The notes beneath the pieces were generated by a model. The model was given only the letters and a program-made list of their open reading frames with translations. It was not told the origin of the DNA and searched no databases. A stretch of DNA of 64,000 nucleotides, from the NCBI GenBank assembly GCA_964545045.1, contig CAZJEN010000012.1, positions 1 through 64,000 on the forward strand, read 5' to 3'. The position numbers and the translations under genes were made by a program. Within the stretch, counting starts at the first letter, position 1. Every line of letters begins with the position of its first letter. This stretch comes from SIG307 sp964545045 (GTDB lineage Bacteria > Bacillota > Clostridia > Lachnospirales > Lachnospiraceae). Positions 16,941 to 25,548 of this stretch are shown piece by piece.

Positions 16941-18612
16941 CTGAAATCGACTCCTTTAACTTCGAAAGCGCAATCTTGGTCTCTGCCGCCGTTTCACCGA
17001 GAAGGGAAGCAATCTCCTGAACAATACGCATCTGCTTGTCCACTACCTTGTCCGCCACTTCGATGGTCTGTCGACTGATTTTTTCCTTTTTCTCACGCTC
17101 GGCTTCCTCGTCCGTAACATCACGCATAATACCGACCAAGAGACGAGATTCCTTATCATAAATAACCGACTGCTCGATATAACGTCTGTACTCTGCCAGA
17201 TAAACTCTGCGTCCCTTCACATCCGTTCCGGTATGTAAAACTTCGGTGAATACCGCCGGATCCATAATCCGCACCACACTGTCTCCCAGAATATCTCCGC
17301 TGGAACGTATATTCATAAGATTTCGGGCAGATTCGTTGATCTGCTGTACCTCCAGATTCTCATTCAGAACAATCAAACCGTTTGGCGTATTCTTTACAAT
17401 CGTATCCGAGAAACTCTCCGCCTTATCCTTTAAGAACGGAAGACACATGGAAATTTCCGCCTTGCCCTGACAAATGGCAATGGCCTTTTCACGACAGGTA
17501 TTGTAGCCGCAGGAGCCGCAATCAAGCTCATCCGCAGGCTTAAACTTACCCATCTGCCGCAGCACACTGTAAATTTCCTGCTCCGACGGCAGCTGCAATC
17601 TATGCTCAATATACTCGAATTGCTTTTTTAATTCGGAAGACTTCGGCTGAGCAACATCAAAATCCTTTTCCCCCGCAAACTTTGCAACCGTAATGTAATC
17701 CTTAATCGGCTCCGAGCGCTGATATTTCTCCATAACAGGACCACCGATACATCCGCCTACGCAGGCAGACATTTCGATAAAGCATTTGTGGATTTTGCCG
17801 CTCTCGATATCCCGCAAAGCCTGCATACAATTGGCGATACCATCCAGCGCAACATAGGTATATCCAGGTGCATCCTGCGCCATGGTTTTCAAAATACCGC
17901 CCGTGGTCGGGAAAAATCTGGCACGGCTTTCCGGATCGAAATCCATTTCCTGACGGATTTCAATATTCTGTTCCTTCAGCCAGCGGGTGAGATCTTCAAA
18001 GGTCAGCACCGCATCCACGATTCCTTCATAATGCTCCGCCTCATCCTTCTTCGCCACACACGGACCGATAAATACGGTCTTAGCGTTCGGAATTCTCTTT
18101 TTAATATCCATGCAGTGAGCCTGCATCGGTGAAACCACATCCGCAAGGTACTCCAGAGAAGCCGGGAAATACTTTTGAATCAACAGATTCACCGAATGAC
18201 AGCAAGACGAAATTACCACATCCCGTTCCTCTGCCTTTAACATCCGCTCGTATTCGTTCTTTACCATAGTGGCGCCGATTGCCGTCTCTTCCACATCATA
18301 AAATCCAAGCTGCTTTAACGCATCACGCATCGCCCGGATTCCGACACCTTCATAGTTGGCAACAAAAGAAGGGGCCAGGCTTACCACAACCGGATCTTTG
18401 TCCTGCAAAAATACCTTCACCTTCTCTGTCTCGTCTACGATTTGCTTTGCATTCTGCGGACATACCACAAAGCATTCTCCGCACAAAATACACTCATTCC
18501 CGATAATATGCGCCTGATTTCCCGAAAAACGAATCGACTTAACGGGACAATGACGAATACACTTATAACAGTTCTTACAGTTTGATTTTTTTAAAGTCAA
18601 ACAATTCGGCAT
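16933..18612 (-). CDS. Sensory-type [FeFe]-hydrogenase with PAS domain (HydS-like)
   Basis: A protein of about 559 residues. Two N-terminal ferredoxin motifs (CKNCYKCIRHCP, CILCGECFVVCP) are followed by an H-cluster domain with variant signatures: ISSCCHSVN in place of TSCCPxW, IGPCVAKKDEAE, and EMSACVGGCIGG. A four-cysteine iron-sulfur domain with CGSCGYNTCREKA lies near residue 365, then a PAS domain (TPNGLIVLNENLEV) and a C-terminal coiled helix. This is the architecture of H2-sensing hydrogenases. The altered first motif suggests low catalytic activity. The ATG at 18612 was preferred over GTG 18621, which is only two bases from AAAGG. Confidence 0.88.
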   Translation of the reverse strand: MPNCLTLKKSNCKNCYKCIRHCPVKSIRFSGNQAHIIGNECILCGECFVVCPQNAKQIVDETEKVKVFLQDKDPVVVSLAPSFVANYEGVGIRAMRDALKQLGFYDVEETAIGATMVKNEYERMLKAEERDVVISSCCHSVNLLIQKYFPASLEYLADVVSPMQAHCMDIKKRIPNAKTVFIGPCVAKKDEAEHYEGIVDAVLTFEDLTRWLKEQNIEIRQEMDFDPESRARFFPTTGGILKTMAQDAPGYTYVALDGIANCMQALRDIESGKIHKCFIEMSACVGGCIGGPVMEKYQRSEPIKDYITVAKFAGEKDFDVAQPKSSELKKQFEYIEHRLQLPSEQEIYSVLRQMGKFKPADELDCGSCGYNTCREKAIAICQGKAEISMCLPFLKDKAESFSDTIVKNTPNGLIVLNENLEVQQINESARNLMNIRSSGDILGDSVVRIMDPAVFTEVLHTGTDVKGRRVYLAEYRRYIEQSVIYDKESRLLVGIMRDVTDEEAEREKKEKISRQTIEVADKVVDKQMRIVQEIASLLGETAAETKIALSKLKESISDE

Positions 18613-18620
18613 CCGCTTCA

Positions 18621-18875
18621 CTACCTTTCTTTTACTACCGACAATACTTTTTCATCAAAAAAATCCTTGAAATTATCACGGGTAATTCCCGTACACACCT
18701 CGTCATCCACCATAATAGTCACACCCTGACGATTGCACTGACCGCTACAAAAACTGCCCGCCAACGCGACGTCATCCTGCAATCCGTGCGTTTCTACCGC
18801 TTTGGTAAACAACTCAATGATTTCCGGCGCTCCTTTTACGTGGCAGGCACTGCCTACACATATCTGAACCAACAT
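18621..18875 (-). CDS. Thioredoxin-fold [2Fe-2S] ferredoxin (NuoE C-domain-like)
   Basis: An 84-residue protein with the [2Fe-2S] pattern of NuoE/HydC proteins: CVGSACHVKG at the start and CSGQCNRQG near residue 43. It lacks the N-terminal helical part of NuoE. It is the second of two tandem paralogues, one base after the first, and its stop overlaps the alternative start of the sensory hydrogenase. It may feed electrons to, or read the redox state for, that hydrogenase. Confidence 0.82.
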   Translation of the reverse strand: MLVQICVGSACHVKGAPEIIELFTKAVETHGLQDDVALAGSFCSGQCNRQGVTIMVDDEVCTGITRDNFKDFFDEKVLSVVKER

Positions 18876-18876
18876 A

Positions 18877-19122
18877 TTACTTACACACCTTTGCTAAAAC
18901 TTCATTTTGGAAGAACTCGTCTACAGTATCCGGGGTTACGGAAAAGAAAACCTCATCTACCGTTACACATACACCCAACTGACACTGTCCGAGACAAAAC
19001 GTCCCCGCAAGGTCCACCGTTTCATTTAAGTGATTCTCATCCAACAGTTCCTGAATACGCTCCACCACATAACGAGATCCCTTAATGTGACAAGAACTTC
19101 CGATACATACCGTAATTTTCAT
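18877..19122 (-). CDS. Thioredoxin-fold [2Fe-2S] ferredoxin, tandem paralogue
   Basis: An 81-residue paralogue of the next gene, with CIGSSCHIKG and CLGQCQLGVC as the four cluster cysteines. The ATG at 19122 follows AAAGGAGAAC. An in-frame upstream start at 19146 lacks a ribosome site. It is the first gene of the minus-strand hydrogenase arm, transcribed from a promoter that diverges from the NAD-linked hydrogenase operon. The duplication is recent enough that both copies keep the same length. Confidence 0.83.
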   Translation of the reverse strand: MKITVCIGSSCHIKGSRYVVERIQELLDENHLNETVDLAGTFCLGQCQLGVCVTVDEVFFSVTPDTVDEFFQNEVLAKVCK

Positions 19123-19198
19123 TTTATGTTCTCCTTTCCCGGACAAACAATTATATTATTTTCCGACGGCCTTTGACAGCCTTCTTACCTAATTATAT

Positions 19199-19227
19199 AT
19201 TATACTACCAGCTTCGCCCAAATTCAA
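19199..19227 (-). promoter_or_regulatory. Promoter of the sensory hydrogenase arm
   Basis: TTGAAT (19227-19222) and TATAAT (19204-19199) are 17 bases apart on the minus strand, upstream of the first [2Fe-2S] protein gene. Confidence 0.7.
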
Positions 19228-19300
19228 CACAAAACTTGACCGTTTTCACCAAAATAACATTATTTTTTTTGTTAATATTGTAGCTTTTTCCCAAAAAGTA

Positions 19301-19309
19301 TGGTATAAT
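19301..19309 (+). promoter_or_regulatory. Extended -10 promoter of the NAD-linked hydrogenase operon
   Basis: TGGTATAAT gives a consensus -10 hexamer (19304-19309) with the TG extension, about 80 bases before the first gene. The -35 region is weak, TTGTAG being 20 bases upstream. It lies back-to-back with the promoter of the sensory arm. Confidence 0.6.
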
Positions 19310-19391
19310 ATCAGCAACTGTACGACGCACGCTATGGCGCGTCTTTCTTTTTCGTGCCCTTGTGCGTCTCATATTAAAGGAGGTTAAAGAA

Positions 19392-19883
19392 ATGGCTGCA
19401 AAATCAACAATTCCGTTCCAGGGAACAAAGGAACAGGAAGCACAGCTCCGCTCTGTCATCGCTGAGTTAAAGGATGAAAGAGGCTCCCTGATGCCGATCT
19501 TACAGAAGGCTCAGGACATTTACGGCTACCTTCCGATTGAGGTACAGACCATGATTGCTGATGAGTGCGGCATCCCGTTAGAAAAGGTATACGGTGTTGC
19601 TACGTTCTACTCCCAGTTCTCTCTGTATCCGAAGGGAAAGTACAAGATTTCCGTATGTCTCGGTACCGCTTGCTACGTAAAGGGTTCCGGTGACATCTAC
19701 GAAAAGCTTCAGGAGTTACTCGGTATCGAGGGCGGTCAGTGTACCCCGGACGGCAAGTTCTCCCTGGACGCATGTCGTTGTATCGGTGCCTGCGGTCTTG
19801 CTCCGGTATTGACCATTAACGATGATGTTTACGGTCGTCTTACCGCAGATGAGATGGCTGATGTTCTTGCGAAGTACGAATAA
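19392..19883 (+). CDS. hndA: NAD(P)-linked [FeFe]-hydrogenase subunit A (NuoE-like)
   Basis: A 163-residue NuoE/HymA-type protein. A helical N-terminal half precedes the thioredoxin-fold domain with CLGTACYVKG near residue 88 and CRCIGACGLAP near 129, the four [2Fe-2S] ligands. The ATG at 19392 follows AAAGGAGG. It opens a five-gene operon encoding a multimeric hydrogenase that exchanges electrons between NAD(P)H, ferredoxin and H2. Confidence 0.93.
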   Translation: MAAKSTIPFQGTKEQEAQLRSVIAELKDERGSLMPILQKAQDIYGYLPIEVQTMIADECGIPLEKVYGVATFYSQFSLYPKGKYKISVCLGTACYVKGSGDIYEKLQELLGIEGGQCTPDGKFSLDACRCIGACGLAPVLTINDDVYGRLTADEMADVLAKYE

Positions 19884-19915
19884 TTGTTTCGTTTTCGAAA
19901 GGAGTACCTAAGGTT

Positions 19916-20476
19916 ATGATGCCAGAAATTTCCTTAAACATTCTCGATGTTGCCGAGAATTCCACCCGTGCAAAAGCCTCTTTGGTCACCATCATTGTGG
20001 ATGTCCAAACCGCCGCGGATACCCTTACCGTTATCATTGACGACGACGGTTGCGGTATGACGGCAGAGCAGGTTGCGGCTGTAACGGACCCGTTTTTCAC
20101 CACCCGTACCACTCGTAAGGTTGGCCTGGGAGTTCCGTTCTTTAAACAGGCTGCGGAAAGCACCGGCGGTTCTTTTTCCATCGAGTCTGCTCCGGGCGTC
20201 GGTACCCGTGTAACCGCAGTGTTTACACTGTCCCACATCGACCGGATGCCTCTGGGCGATATGAACGGCACCGTTCACACCTTAGTTACTATGCATGAGG
20301 AATGTGATTTCCTATATACATTCCGTTTTAATGAGAAGGAATTTTCATTAGACACCAGAGAATTTCGTGAGGTTCTGGGTGATATCTCCTTTCAGGAGCC
20401 CGAGGTATCTCTTTACATAAAGGATTACCTTCGAGAAAATTTTGACGAAACAAATGACGACACCTATGAACTTTAA
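19916..20476 (+). CDS. GHKL-type ATPase in the hydrogenase operon
   Basis: A 186-residue protein with a histidine-kinase-like ATPase domain: the N-box ILDVAENSTRA near residue 9, the G1 box DDDGCGMT near 43, and the G2 region KVGLGVPFFKQAAESTGG near 66. No histidine phosphoacceptor domain is present, so it resembles anti-sigma-factor kinases of the SpoIIAB/RsbW type. Such genes are commonly found in HymABC-type operons. The co-located PP2C phosphatase on the divergent arm could be its antagonist. That link is inference. Confidence 0.8.
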   Translation: MMPEISLNILDVAENSTRAKASLVTIIVDVQTAADTLTVIIDDDGCGMTAEQVAAVTDPFFTTRTTRKVGLGVPFFKQAAESTGGSFSIESAPGVGTRVTAVFTLSHIDRMPLGDMNGTVHTLVTMHEECDFLYTFRFNEKEFSLDTREFREVLGDISFQEPEVSLYIKDYLRENFDETNDDTYEL

Positions 20477-20543
20477 ATTCGCCACAGCGAATCCCATGTA
20501 ACAAAAACTTTATATGCCGTGAAACGGCAGATTGGAGGAAAGT

Positions 20544-20915
20544 ATGAAGTCTCTTGCAGAGTTAAAGGCAATTCGGGAGAAGATGCAGGGCCAGGTTGGT
20601 CTCCGCTCTGAGTCCGAAACACAGACAAGAGTTGTTGTCGGTATGGCCACCTGCGGTATCGCAAGCGGCGCAAGACCGGTACTTACCGCTCTTGCAGATG
20701 CGGTAATGAACAAAAAGCTTGAGAACGTGGCTGTTGTACAGACCGGTTGCATCGGTCTTTGCCAGTTCGAGCCGATCGTAGAAGTTATCGCTCCGGGTAA
20801 GGAAAAGGTTACCTATGTTCATATGACCCCGGAAAAGGCAGATGAAATTGTAGAACAGCACCTGATTCGTGGACAGGTAGTTACCCAGTACACCCTCGGT
20901 GCAGCAAATAAATAA
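20544..20915 (+). CDS. hndB: Hydrogenase [2Fe-2S] subunit B (HndB-like)
   Basis: A 123-residue thioredoxin-fold [2Fe-2S] protein. The ligands appear in ATCGIASGARP near residue 34 and QTGCIGLCQFEP near 72. The ATG at 20544 follows GGAGGAA. It lies between the ATPase gene and the flavin subunit gene, the position of hndB in tetrameric hydrogenases, and probably mediates electron flow between HndA and HndC. Confidence 0.88.
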   Translation: MKSLAELKAIREKMQGQVGLRSESETQTRVVVGMATCGIASGARPVLTALADAVMNKKLENVAVVQTGCIGLCQFEPIVEVIAPGKEKVTYVHMTPEKADEIVEQHLIRGQVVTQYTLGAANK

Positions 20916-20930
20916 GGAGGAAGAATTATT

Positions 20931-22721
20931 ATGTATCGTTCACATGTATTAGTATGCGGCGGAACCGGTTGTACTTCCTCCGGCAGCCTTCAGATTTTCG
21001 ACTTATTAAAAGAAGAAATCGCAAAGAACGGCCTTGCTGAAGAAGTTTCCGTTGTACAGACCGGTTGTCACGGTCTCTGTGCTCTCGGCCCGATCGTTAT
21101 CGTATATCCGGAAGCAACCTTCTATTCCATGGTTAAGCCGGAGTACATCCCGGAAATCGTTTCCGAGCACCTGTTAAAGGGTCGTGTAGTTACCAAGTAT
21201 GTTTACGAAGACACCGTTCAGGAAGACGGCTTAAAGCCGCTTCACGAGACTGACTTCTACAAGAAGCAGCATCGTATCGCTCTTCGTAACTGTGGTGTTA
21301 TCAATCCGGAGAATATCGAGGAGTACATCGGTACCCGCGGTTATGAAGCACTTGGTAAGGTTCTTACCGAGATGACCCCGGATGACGTTATTAAATGCAT
21401 CTTAGATTCCGGCCTTCGCGGACGAGGCGGCGGCGGATTCCCGACCGGTAGAAAGTGGCAGCTGGCAAAGGACCTTGTAAAGGGCGGCCAGAAGTATGTT
21501 GCTTGTAACGCCGACGAGGGTGACCCGGGTGCATTCATGGATCGTTCCGTACTTGAGGGCGACCCGCACGCATTAATCGAGGCTATGGCTATCGCAGGTT
21601 ACGCAATCGGCGCTAACCAGGGTTACATCTACGTTCGTGCAGAGTACCCGATTGCTGTAGACCGTTTGAACATCGCTATTAAGCAGGCAAGAGAATATGG
21701 CTTACTCGGTAAGGACATCTTCGGAACCGGCTTTGATTTCGACCTCGAGCTTCGTCTCGGAGCAGGTGCATTCGTATGTGGTGAGGAAACCGCTCTTATG
21801 ACCTCCATCGAAGGTAACAGAGGTGAACCGAAGCCGAGACCGCCGTTCCCGGCTGAAAAGGGTCTCTTCGATAAGCCTACTGTATTAAATAACGTAGAAA
21901 CCTACGCAAATATTCCGCAGATTATCTTAAACGGTGCTGATTGGTTCGCTTCCATGGGTACCGAGAAGAGTAAGGGTACCAAGGTATTCGCTCTCGGCGG
22001 TAAGATTAAGAACACCGGTCTTGTAGAAATCCCGATGGGTACTACCCTTCGTACGGTTGTTGAAGATATCGGTGGCGGTATCCCGAACGGCAAGAAGTTC
22101 AAGGCAGCTCAGACCGGTGGTCCGTCCGGCGGATGTATCCCGGCACAGCACTTCGATGTTCCGATTGACTACGATAACCTCATTGCTCTCGGCTCCATGA
22201 TGGGTTCCGGCGGACTTATCGTAATGGACGAGGACAACTGTATGGTTGATATCGCGAAGTTCTTCCTTGAGTTCACCGTTGACGAGTCCTGTGGCAAGTG
22301 TACTCCGTGCCGTATCGGTACCAAGCGTCTCTATGAGATGTTAGACAAGATTACCAAGGGTCAGGCTACTCTTGAGGATCTCGATAAGTTAGAAGAGCTC
22401 TGCTACTACATTAAGGACAACTCCTTATGTGGTCTCGGCCAGACCGCTCCGAACCCGGTACTTTCCACCTTACGTTACTTCAAGGACGAGTACATCGCTC
22501 ACGTTGTTGAGAAGAGATGTCCAGCCGGCGTATGTAAGGATCTCTTGTCCTTCGTAATTGATGCTGACAAGTGTAAGGGCTGTACCCTTTGTGCTAGACA
22601 GTGTCCGGCAGGTGCTATTACCGGTACTGTTAAGGAGCCGCACGTTATCGATACCAACAAGTGCGTAAAGTGTGGCGCTTGTATCGAGAAGTGTAAGTTT
22701 GGCGCAATTTCTAAGAAGTAA
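20931..22721 (+). CDS. hndC: Hydrogenase flavin subunit C (NuoF-like)
   Basis: A 596-residue NuoF/HymB-type subunit. The N-terminal [2Fe-2S] thioredoxin domain carries CGGTGCTSSG and QTGCHGLCALGP. The FMN/NAD core has GRGGGGFPTGRKW and DEGDPGAFMDR near residues 165-200. A [4Fe-4S] site SCGKCTPCRIG lies near 450. A C-terminal diferredoxin follows (CKGCTLCARQCP, CVKCGACIEKC). This is the bifurcating electron hub of NAD(P)-linked hydrogenases. It starts after GGAGGAAG. A 75-base spacer with an imperfect hairpin separates it from the catalytic subunit gene. Confidence 0.95.
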   Translation: MYRSHVLVCGGTGCTSSGSLQIFDLLKEEIAKNGLAEEVSVVQTGCHGLCALGPIVIVYPEATFYSMVKPEYIPEIVSEHLLKGRVVTKYVYEDTVQEDGLKPLHETDFYKKQHRIALRNCGVINPENIEEYIGTRGYEALGKVLTEMTPDDVIKCILDSGLRGRGGGGFPTGRKWQLAKDLVKGGQKYVACNADEGDPGAFMDRSVLEGDPHALIEAMAIAGYAIGANQGYIYVRAEYPIAVDRLNIAIKQAREYGLLGKDIFGTGFDFDLELRLGAGAFVCGEETALMTSIEGNRGEPKPRPPFPAEKGLFDKPTVLNNVETYANIPQIILNGADWFASMGTEKSKGTKVFALGGKIKNTGLVEIPMGTTLRTVVEDIGGGIPNGKKFKAAQTGGPSGGCIPAQHFDVPIDYDNLIALGSMMGSGGLIVMDEDNCMVDIAKFFLEFTVDESCGKCTPCRIGTKRLYEMLDKITKGQATLEDLDKLEELCYYIKDNSLCGLGQTAPNPVLSTLRYFKDEYIAHVVEKRCPAGVCKDLLSFVIDADKCKGCTLCARQCPAGAITGTVKEPHVIDTNKCVKCGACIEKCKFGAISKK

Positions 22722-22796
22722 ATTACGCTTCGCAGTTGAATATCAAAGAATACGACTGCGTCAAGTGTTATTCTCAAAACGAATTGGAGGTAAAAC

Positions 22797-24548
22797 ATGG
22801 AAACCGTTACTTTAAAGATTAATGGTATGACTGTTACCGCACCAAAGGGCGCTACTATCTTAGAGGCAGCAAGAATCGCTCACATCGAGATTCCGACGCT
22901 TTGCTACTTAAAGGATATTAACGCAATCGGCGCTTGCCGTATTTGTGTGGTAGAGGTAAAAGGCGCAAGAAGCCTTGTAGCTTCCTGTGTATACCCGGTA
23001 AACGAGGGTATGGAAGTATTCACAAATACTCCTAAGGTATTAAATTCCAGAAGAAAGACTTTGGAGCTTATTCTTTCCAACCATGACAGAAAGTGTCTCT
23101 CCTGCGTACGCAGCGGCAACTGTGAATTACAGAAGCTCTGTAAGGACTTAAAGGTAGAGTGTGAGAACGTTTATGAAGGCGAAGCAAACACCTACGAGTT
23201 AGACGAGAGTGCTGTTCATATGGTTCGTGATAACAACAAGTGTATCCTTTGCCGCAGATGTTCCGCTGTCTGCGAAAAGGTACAGGGTGTTGGCGTAATC
23301 GGCGCTAACAACCGTGGTTTCAAGACCAACATCGCATCCGCATTCGACATGGGCCTCGGCGATACCGCTTGTGTGTCCTGTGGTCAGTGTATCGCTGTAT
23401 GTCCGACGGGTGCTCTTTATGAAAAGGATTCCACCGACGAAGTTCTCGCTGCTATCGCAGACCCGACGAAGAAGGTATTCGTTCAGGTTGCTCCGGCAGT
23501 ACGCGCTGCTCTCGGTGAAGAGTTCGGCTATCCGATGGGTACCGGTGTACAGGGCAAGATGGCTGCTGCACTTCGTCGCATCGGCTTTGACAAGGTATTC
23601 GATACCAACTTCTCTGCAGACCTTACCATCATGGAAGAGTCTCACGAGTTCCTTGACCGTGTACAGAACGGTGGCGTATTACCGCTCATCACTTCCTGTT
23701 CTCCGGGCTGGATTAAGTACTGTGAGCACTACTTCCCGGATATGACCGAGAACCTTTCTTCCTGTAAGTCTCCGCAGCAGATGTTCGGTGCTGTGCTGAA
23801 GAGCTACTACGCTGAGAAGGAAGGCATTGACAAGAACGATATCGTATCTGTCAGCGTAATGCCGTGTACCGCTAAGAAGTTCGAGCTTACTCGTGACGAC
23901 CAGGCAGGCGCAGGCGTAGCAGATGTAGATATTTCCATCACCACCAGAGAGCTTGCAAGACTCATCAAGCGTCTCGGCATCACCTTCACCACCCTTCCGG
24001 ATGAAGAGTTCGATTCTCCGTTAGGTTCCGGTACCGGTGCTGCAGTTATCTTCGGTGCTACCGGCGGTGTTATGGAGGCAGCTCTCCGTACCGCAGTTTG
24101 GAAGCTTACCGGCGAGAAGGACGGCTCCCCGATCGAGTTCACCGAGGTTCGTGGTACCGAAGGCATCAAGGAAGCTTCTTACGAAGTTGCAGGCATGAAG
24201 GTTAACGTTGCAGTTGCTTCCGGCCTGAAGAACGCGAAGGAACTTCTTACCAAGGTTCAGAACGGCGAAGCTAACTACCACTTCATCGAGATCATGGGTT
24301 GTCCGGGCGGTTGTGTAAACGGTGGCGGTCAGCCGCAGGTTGATGCATCCGTACGTAACTTCACGGATATCCGTGCCGTACGTGCAAAGGCTCTCTACGA
24401 TTACGATGCAGCGAATACTCTTCGCTTCTCTCATGACAATCCGGATGTACAGGAGCTTTACAAGAGCTTCCTCGGCGAGCCGGGTAGCCATAAGGCTCAT
24501 GAGCTTCTCCATACGACCTACGTAAAGAGAAAGATTCACAATCTGTAA
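22797..24548 (+). CDS. hndD: Hydrogenase catalytic subunit D, group A [FeFe]-hydrogenase
   Basis: A 583-residue catalytic subunit. The N-terminal [2Fe-2S] domain has GACRICVVEV. A histidine-ligated [4Fe-4S] site is HDRKCLSCVRSGNC near residue 97. A diferredoxin follows (CILCRRCSAVC, CVSCGQCIAVCP). The H-cluster signatures are TSCSPGWIKY near 300, MPCTAKKFE near 355 and EIMGCPGGCVNGGGQP near 497. All catalytic cysteines are kept. It starts after TGGAGG and ends at a strong terminator. Maturation genes hydEFG are not in the window. Confidence 0.96.
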   Translation: METVTLKINGMTVTAPKGATILEAARIAHIEIPTLCYLKDINAIGACRICVVEVKGARSLVASCVYPVNEGMEVFTNTPKVLNSRRKTLELILSNHDRKCLSCVRSGNCELQKLCKDLKVECENVYEGEANTYELDESAVHMVRDNNKCILCRRCSAVCEKVQGVGVIGANNRGFKTNIASAFDMGLGDTACVSCGQCIAVCPTGALYEKDSTDEVLAAIADPTKKVFVQVAPAVRAALGEEFGYPMGTGVQGKMAAALRRIGFDKVFDTNFSADLTIMEESHEFLDRVQNGGVLPLITSCSPGWIKYCEHYFPDMTENLSSCKSPQQMFGAVLKSYYAEKEGIDKNDIVSVSVMPCTAKKFELTRDDQAGAGVADVDISITTRELARLIKRLGITFTTLPDEEFDSPLGSGTGAAVIFGATGGVMEAALRTAVWKLTGEKDGSPIEFTEVRGTEGIKEASYEVAGMKVNVAVASGLKNAKELLTKVQNGEANYHFIEIMGCPGGCVNGGGQPQVDASVRNFTDIRAVRAKALYDYDAANTLRFSHDNPDVQELYKSFLGEPGSHKAHELLHTTYVKRKIHNL

Positions 24549-24559
24549 GAGATACAATC

Positions 24560-24600
24560 AAAGGAGCGATACCAAAGAATTGGTACCGCTCCTTTATTTT
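24560..24600 (+). terminator. Terminator of the hydrogenase operon
   Basis: AAAGGAGCGATACCA pairs with TGGTACCGCTCCTTT, one mismatch in 15, and is followed by ATTTT, 11 bases after the hndD stop. Confidence 0.85.
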
Positions 24601-24617
24601 AGAGAGGAAAAGATAAA

Positions 24618-25049
24618 ATGAAACAAAAACTATACGCAAAATTCGGGATGGGCATTTTCTTTCTTATCATCAGTTTCATCATCCTTATCGTCGGGATTAT
24701 CCCAAACGCTTTTCGAATTATCTCGCGGACCTCTTCCGGAGACTACATCCAAACAACAGGTGTCATCTCTAAGATACACACAAAGGAAATCACGGCAACA
24801 AGAATCAAGCATACCGTCTATGTTACTTTTTCCACCGAAACAAACACTTGCGAAGCCATTTTAGATACCTATGTGGAAGGCATGACCGAGGGCGATGAAA
24901 TCGAACTGCTCTATCACCGGAACAATCCGGAAAAAATCACTCTGAAAGGTAATCAGGAACTTCAGCTTGTTCTGTTTCTCATAATTAGTGCACTGTTCGG
25001 TTCTGTTGGAATCATCCTTATGAAACGAAGAGCAAAACGCAAAGCATAA
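24618..25049 (+). CDS. DUF3592-like membrane protein
   Basis: A 143-residue protein with an N-terminal transmembrane helix (about residues 9-30), a soluble beta-rich middle with YVTFSTE and the pattern VEGMTEGDEIELLYHRNNPEK near residues 88-109 typical of DUF3592, and a second transmembrane helix near 115-137 followed by a basic tail. A ribosome site AGAGAGGAAAAG precedes the ATG. Function is unknown for the family. It stands alone between the hydrogenase terminator and another small membrane gene. Confidence 0.65.
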   Translation: MKQKLYAKFGMGIFFLIISFIILIVGIIPNAFRIISRTSSGDYIQTTGVISKIHTKEITATRIKHTVYVTFSTETNTCEAILDTYVEGMTEGDEIELLYHRNNPEKITLKGNQELQLVLFLIISALFGSVGIILMKRRAKRKA

Positions 25050-25057
25050 AAAAGTGG

Positions 25058-25106
25058 TTGACAAATGAAACAAAATACTGTATGCTTGTATTAAGCACTT
25101 AATACA
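25058..25106 (+). promoter_or_regulatory. Promoter with palindromic operator
   Basis: TTGACA (25058-25063) and TATGCT (25081-25086) are 17 bases apart. Immediately after the -10 lies a perfect inverted repeat, TGTATTAA-GCAC-TTAATACA (25087-25106), covering the probable transcription start. That is the position of a repressor site. Confidence 0.65.
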
Positions 25107-25151
25107 GTGGTGCAAGCGTAATCCTATCAAAACGAAAGAAAGAGGTATAGT

Positions 25152-25463
25152 ATGAACGAAAAAAATGTTTCTTCCAATAGTTATAAGCTTTATTTTGCAG
25201 TGATTTTGTTTGCATGTTACACTCTGCCGAAAATCAATTCCGCAAACGGACTGGATTTCGGCTTTAAGCAATGTTTTCACACTCCCGGACTGTTCACAAG
25301 GGAGGGATTGGCGTTTATCAGGGGTTTTTTGTTTGAACTTCCCATTGCCGTTTTAAGATGGACCTCCAACACAGGTATGCTTCCTATCATTTTACTTCTG
25401 GTTTTACTGGCTGTAATCAGCTTTATAAAAAACAAGGAAGACAAAAGCGCTGAAGCATATTAA
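25152..25463 (+). CDS. Small membrane protein of unknown function
   Basis: A 103-residue protein I do not recognise. It has a hydrophobic segment near residues 12-26, a loop with GLDFGFKQCFHTPG, and a strong C-terminal transmembrane helix (about 76-94) followed by a charged tail. AAAGAAAGAGG precedes the ATG. It has its own promoter with a palindromic operator and its own terminator, so it is a single regulated gene. Confidence 0.55.
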   Translation: MNEKNVSSNSYKLYFAVILFACYTLPKINSANGLDFGFKQCFHTPGLFTREGLAFIRGFLFELPIAVLRWTSNTGMLPIILLLVLLAVISFIKNKEDKSAEAY

Positions 25464-25493
25464 GATTTTCAAAAGGTTTCCAAAATCAAAAAG

Positions 25494-25535
25494 TTCCGAA
25501 GATTTCTCGTTCTACATGGCTTCGGAGCTTTTCTT
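25494..25535 (+). terminator. Terminator of the small membrane gene
   Basis: TTCCGAAG and CTTCGGAG form a stem with an 18-base loop, followed by CTTTTCTTT. Confidence 0.65.
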
Positions 25536-25548
25536 TGTGTTACGTATT

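Noticed and set aside
19271..19286. A Rex-like half site (TTGTTAATATT) upstream of the NAD-linked hydrogenase
   Set aside because: Only one half of the palindrome is present. The second half does not match, so Rex control cannot be claimed.
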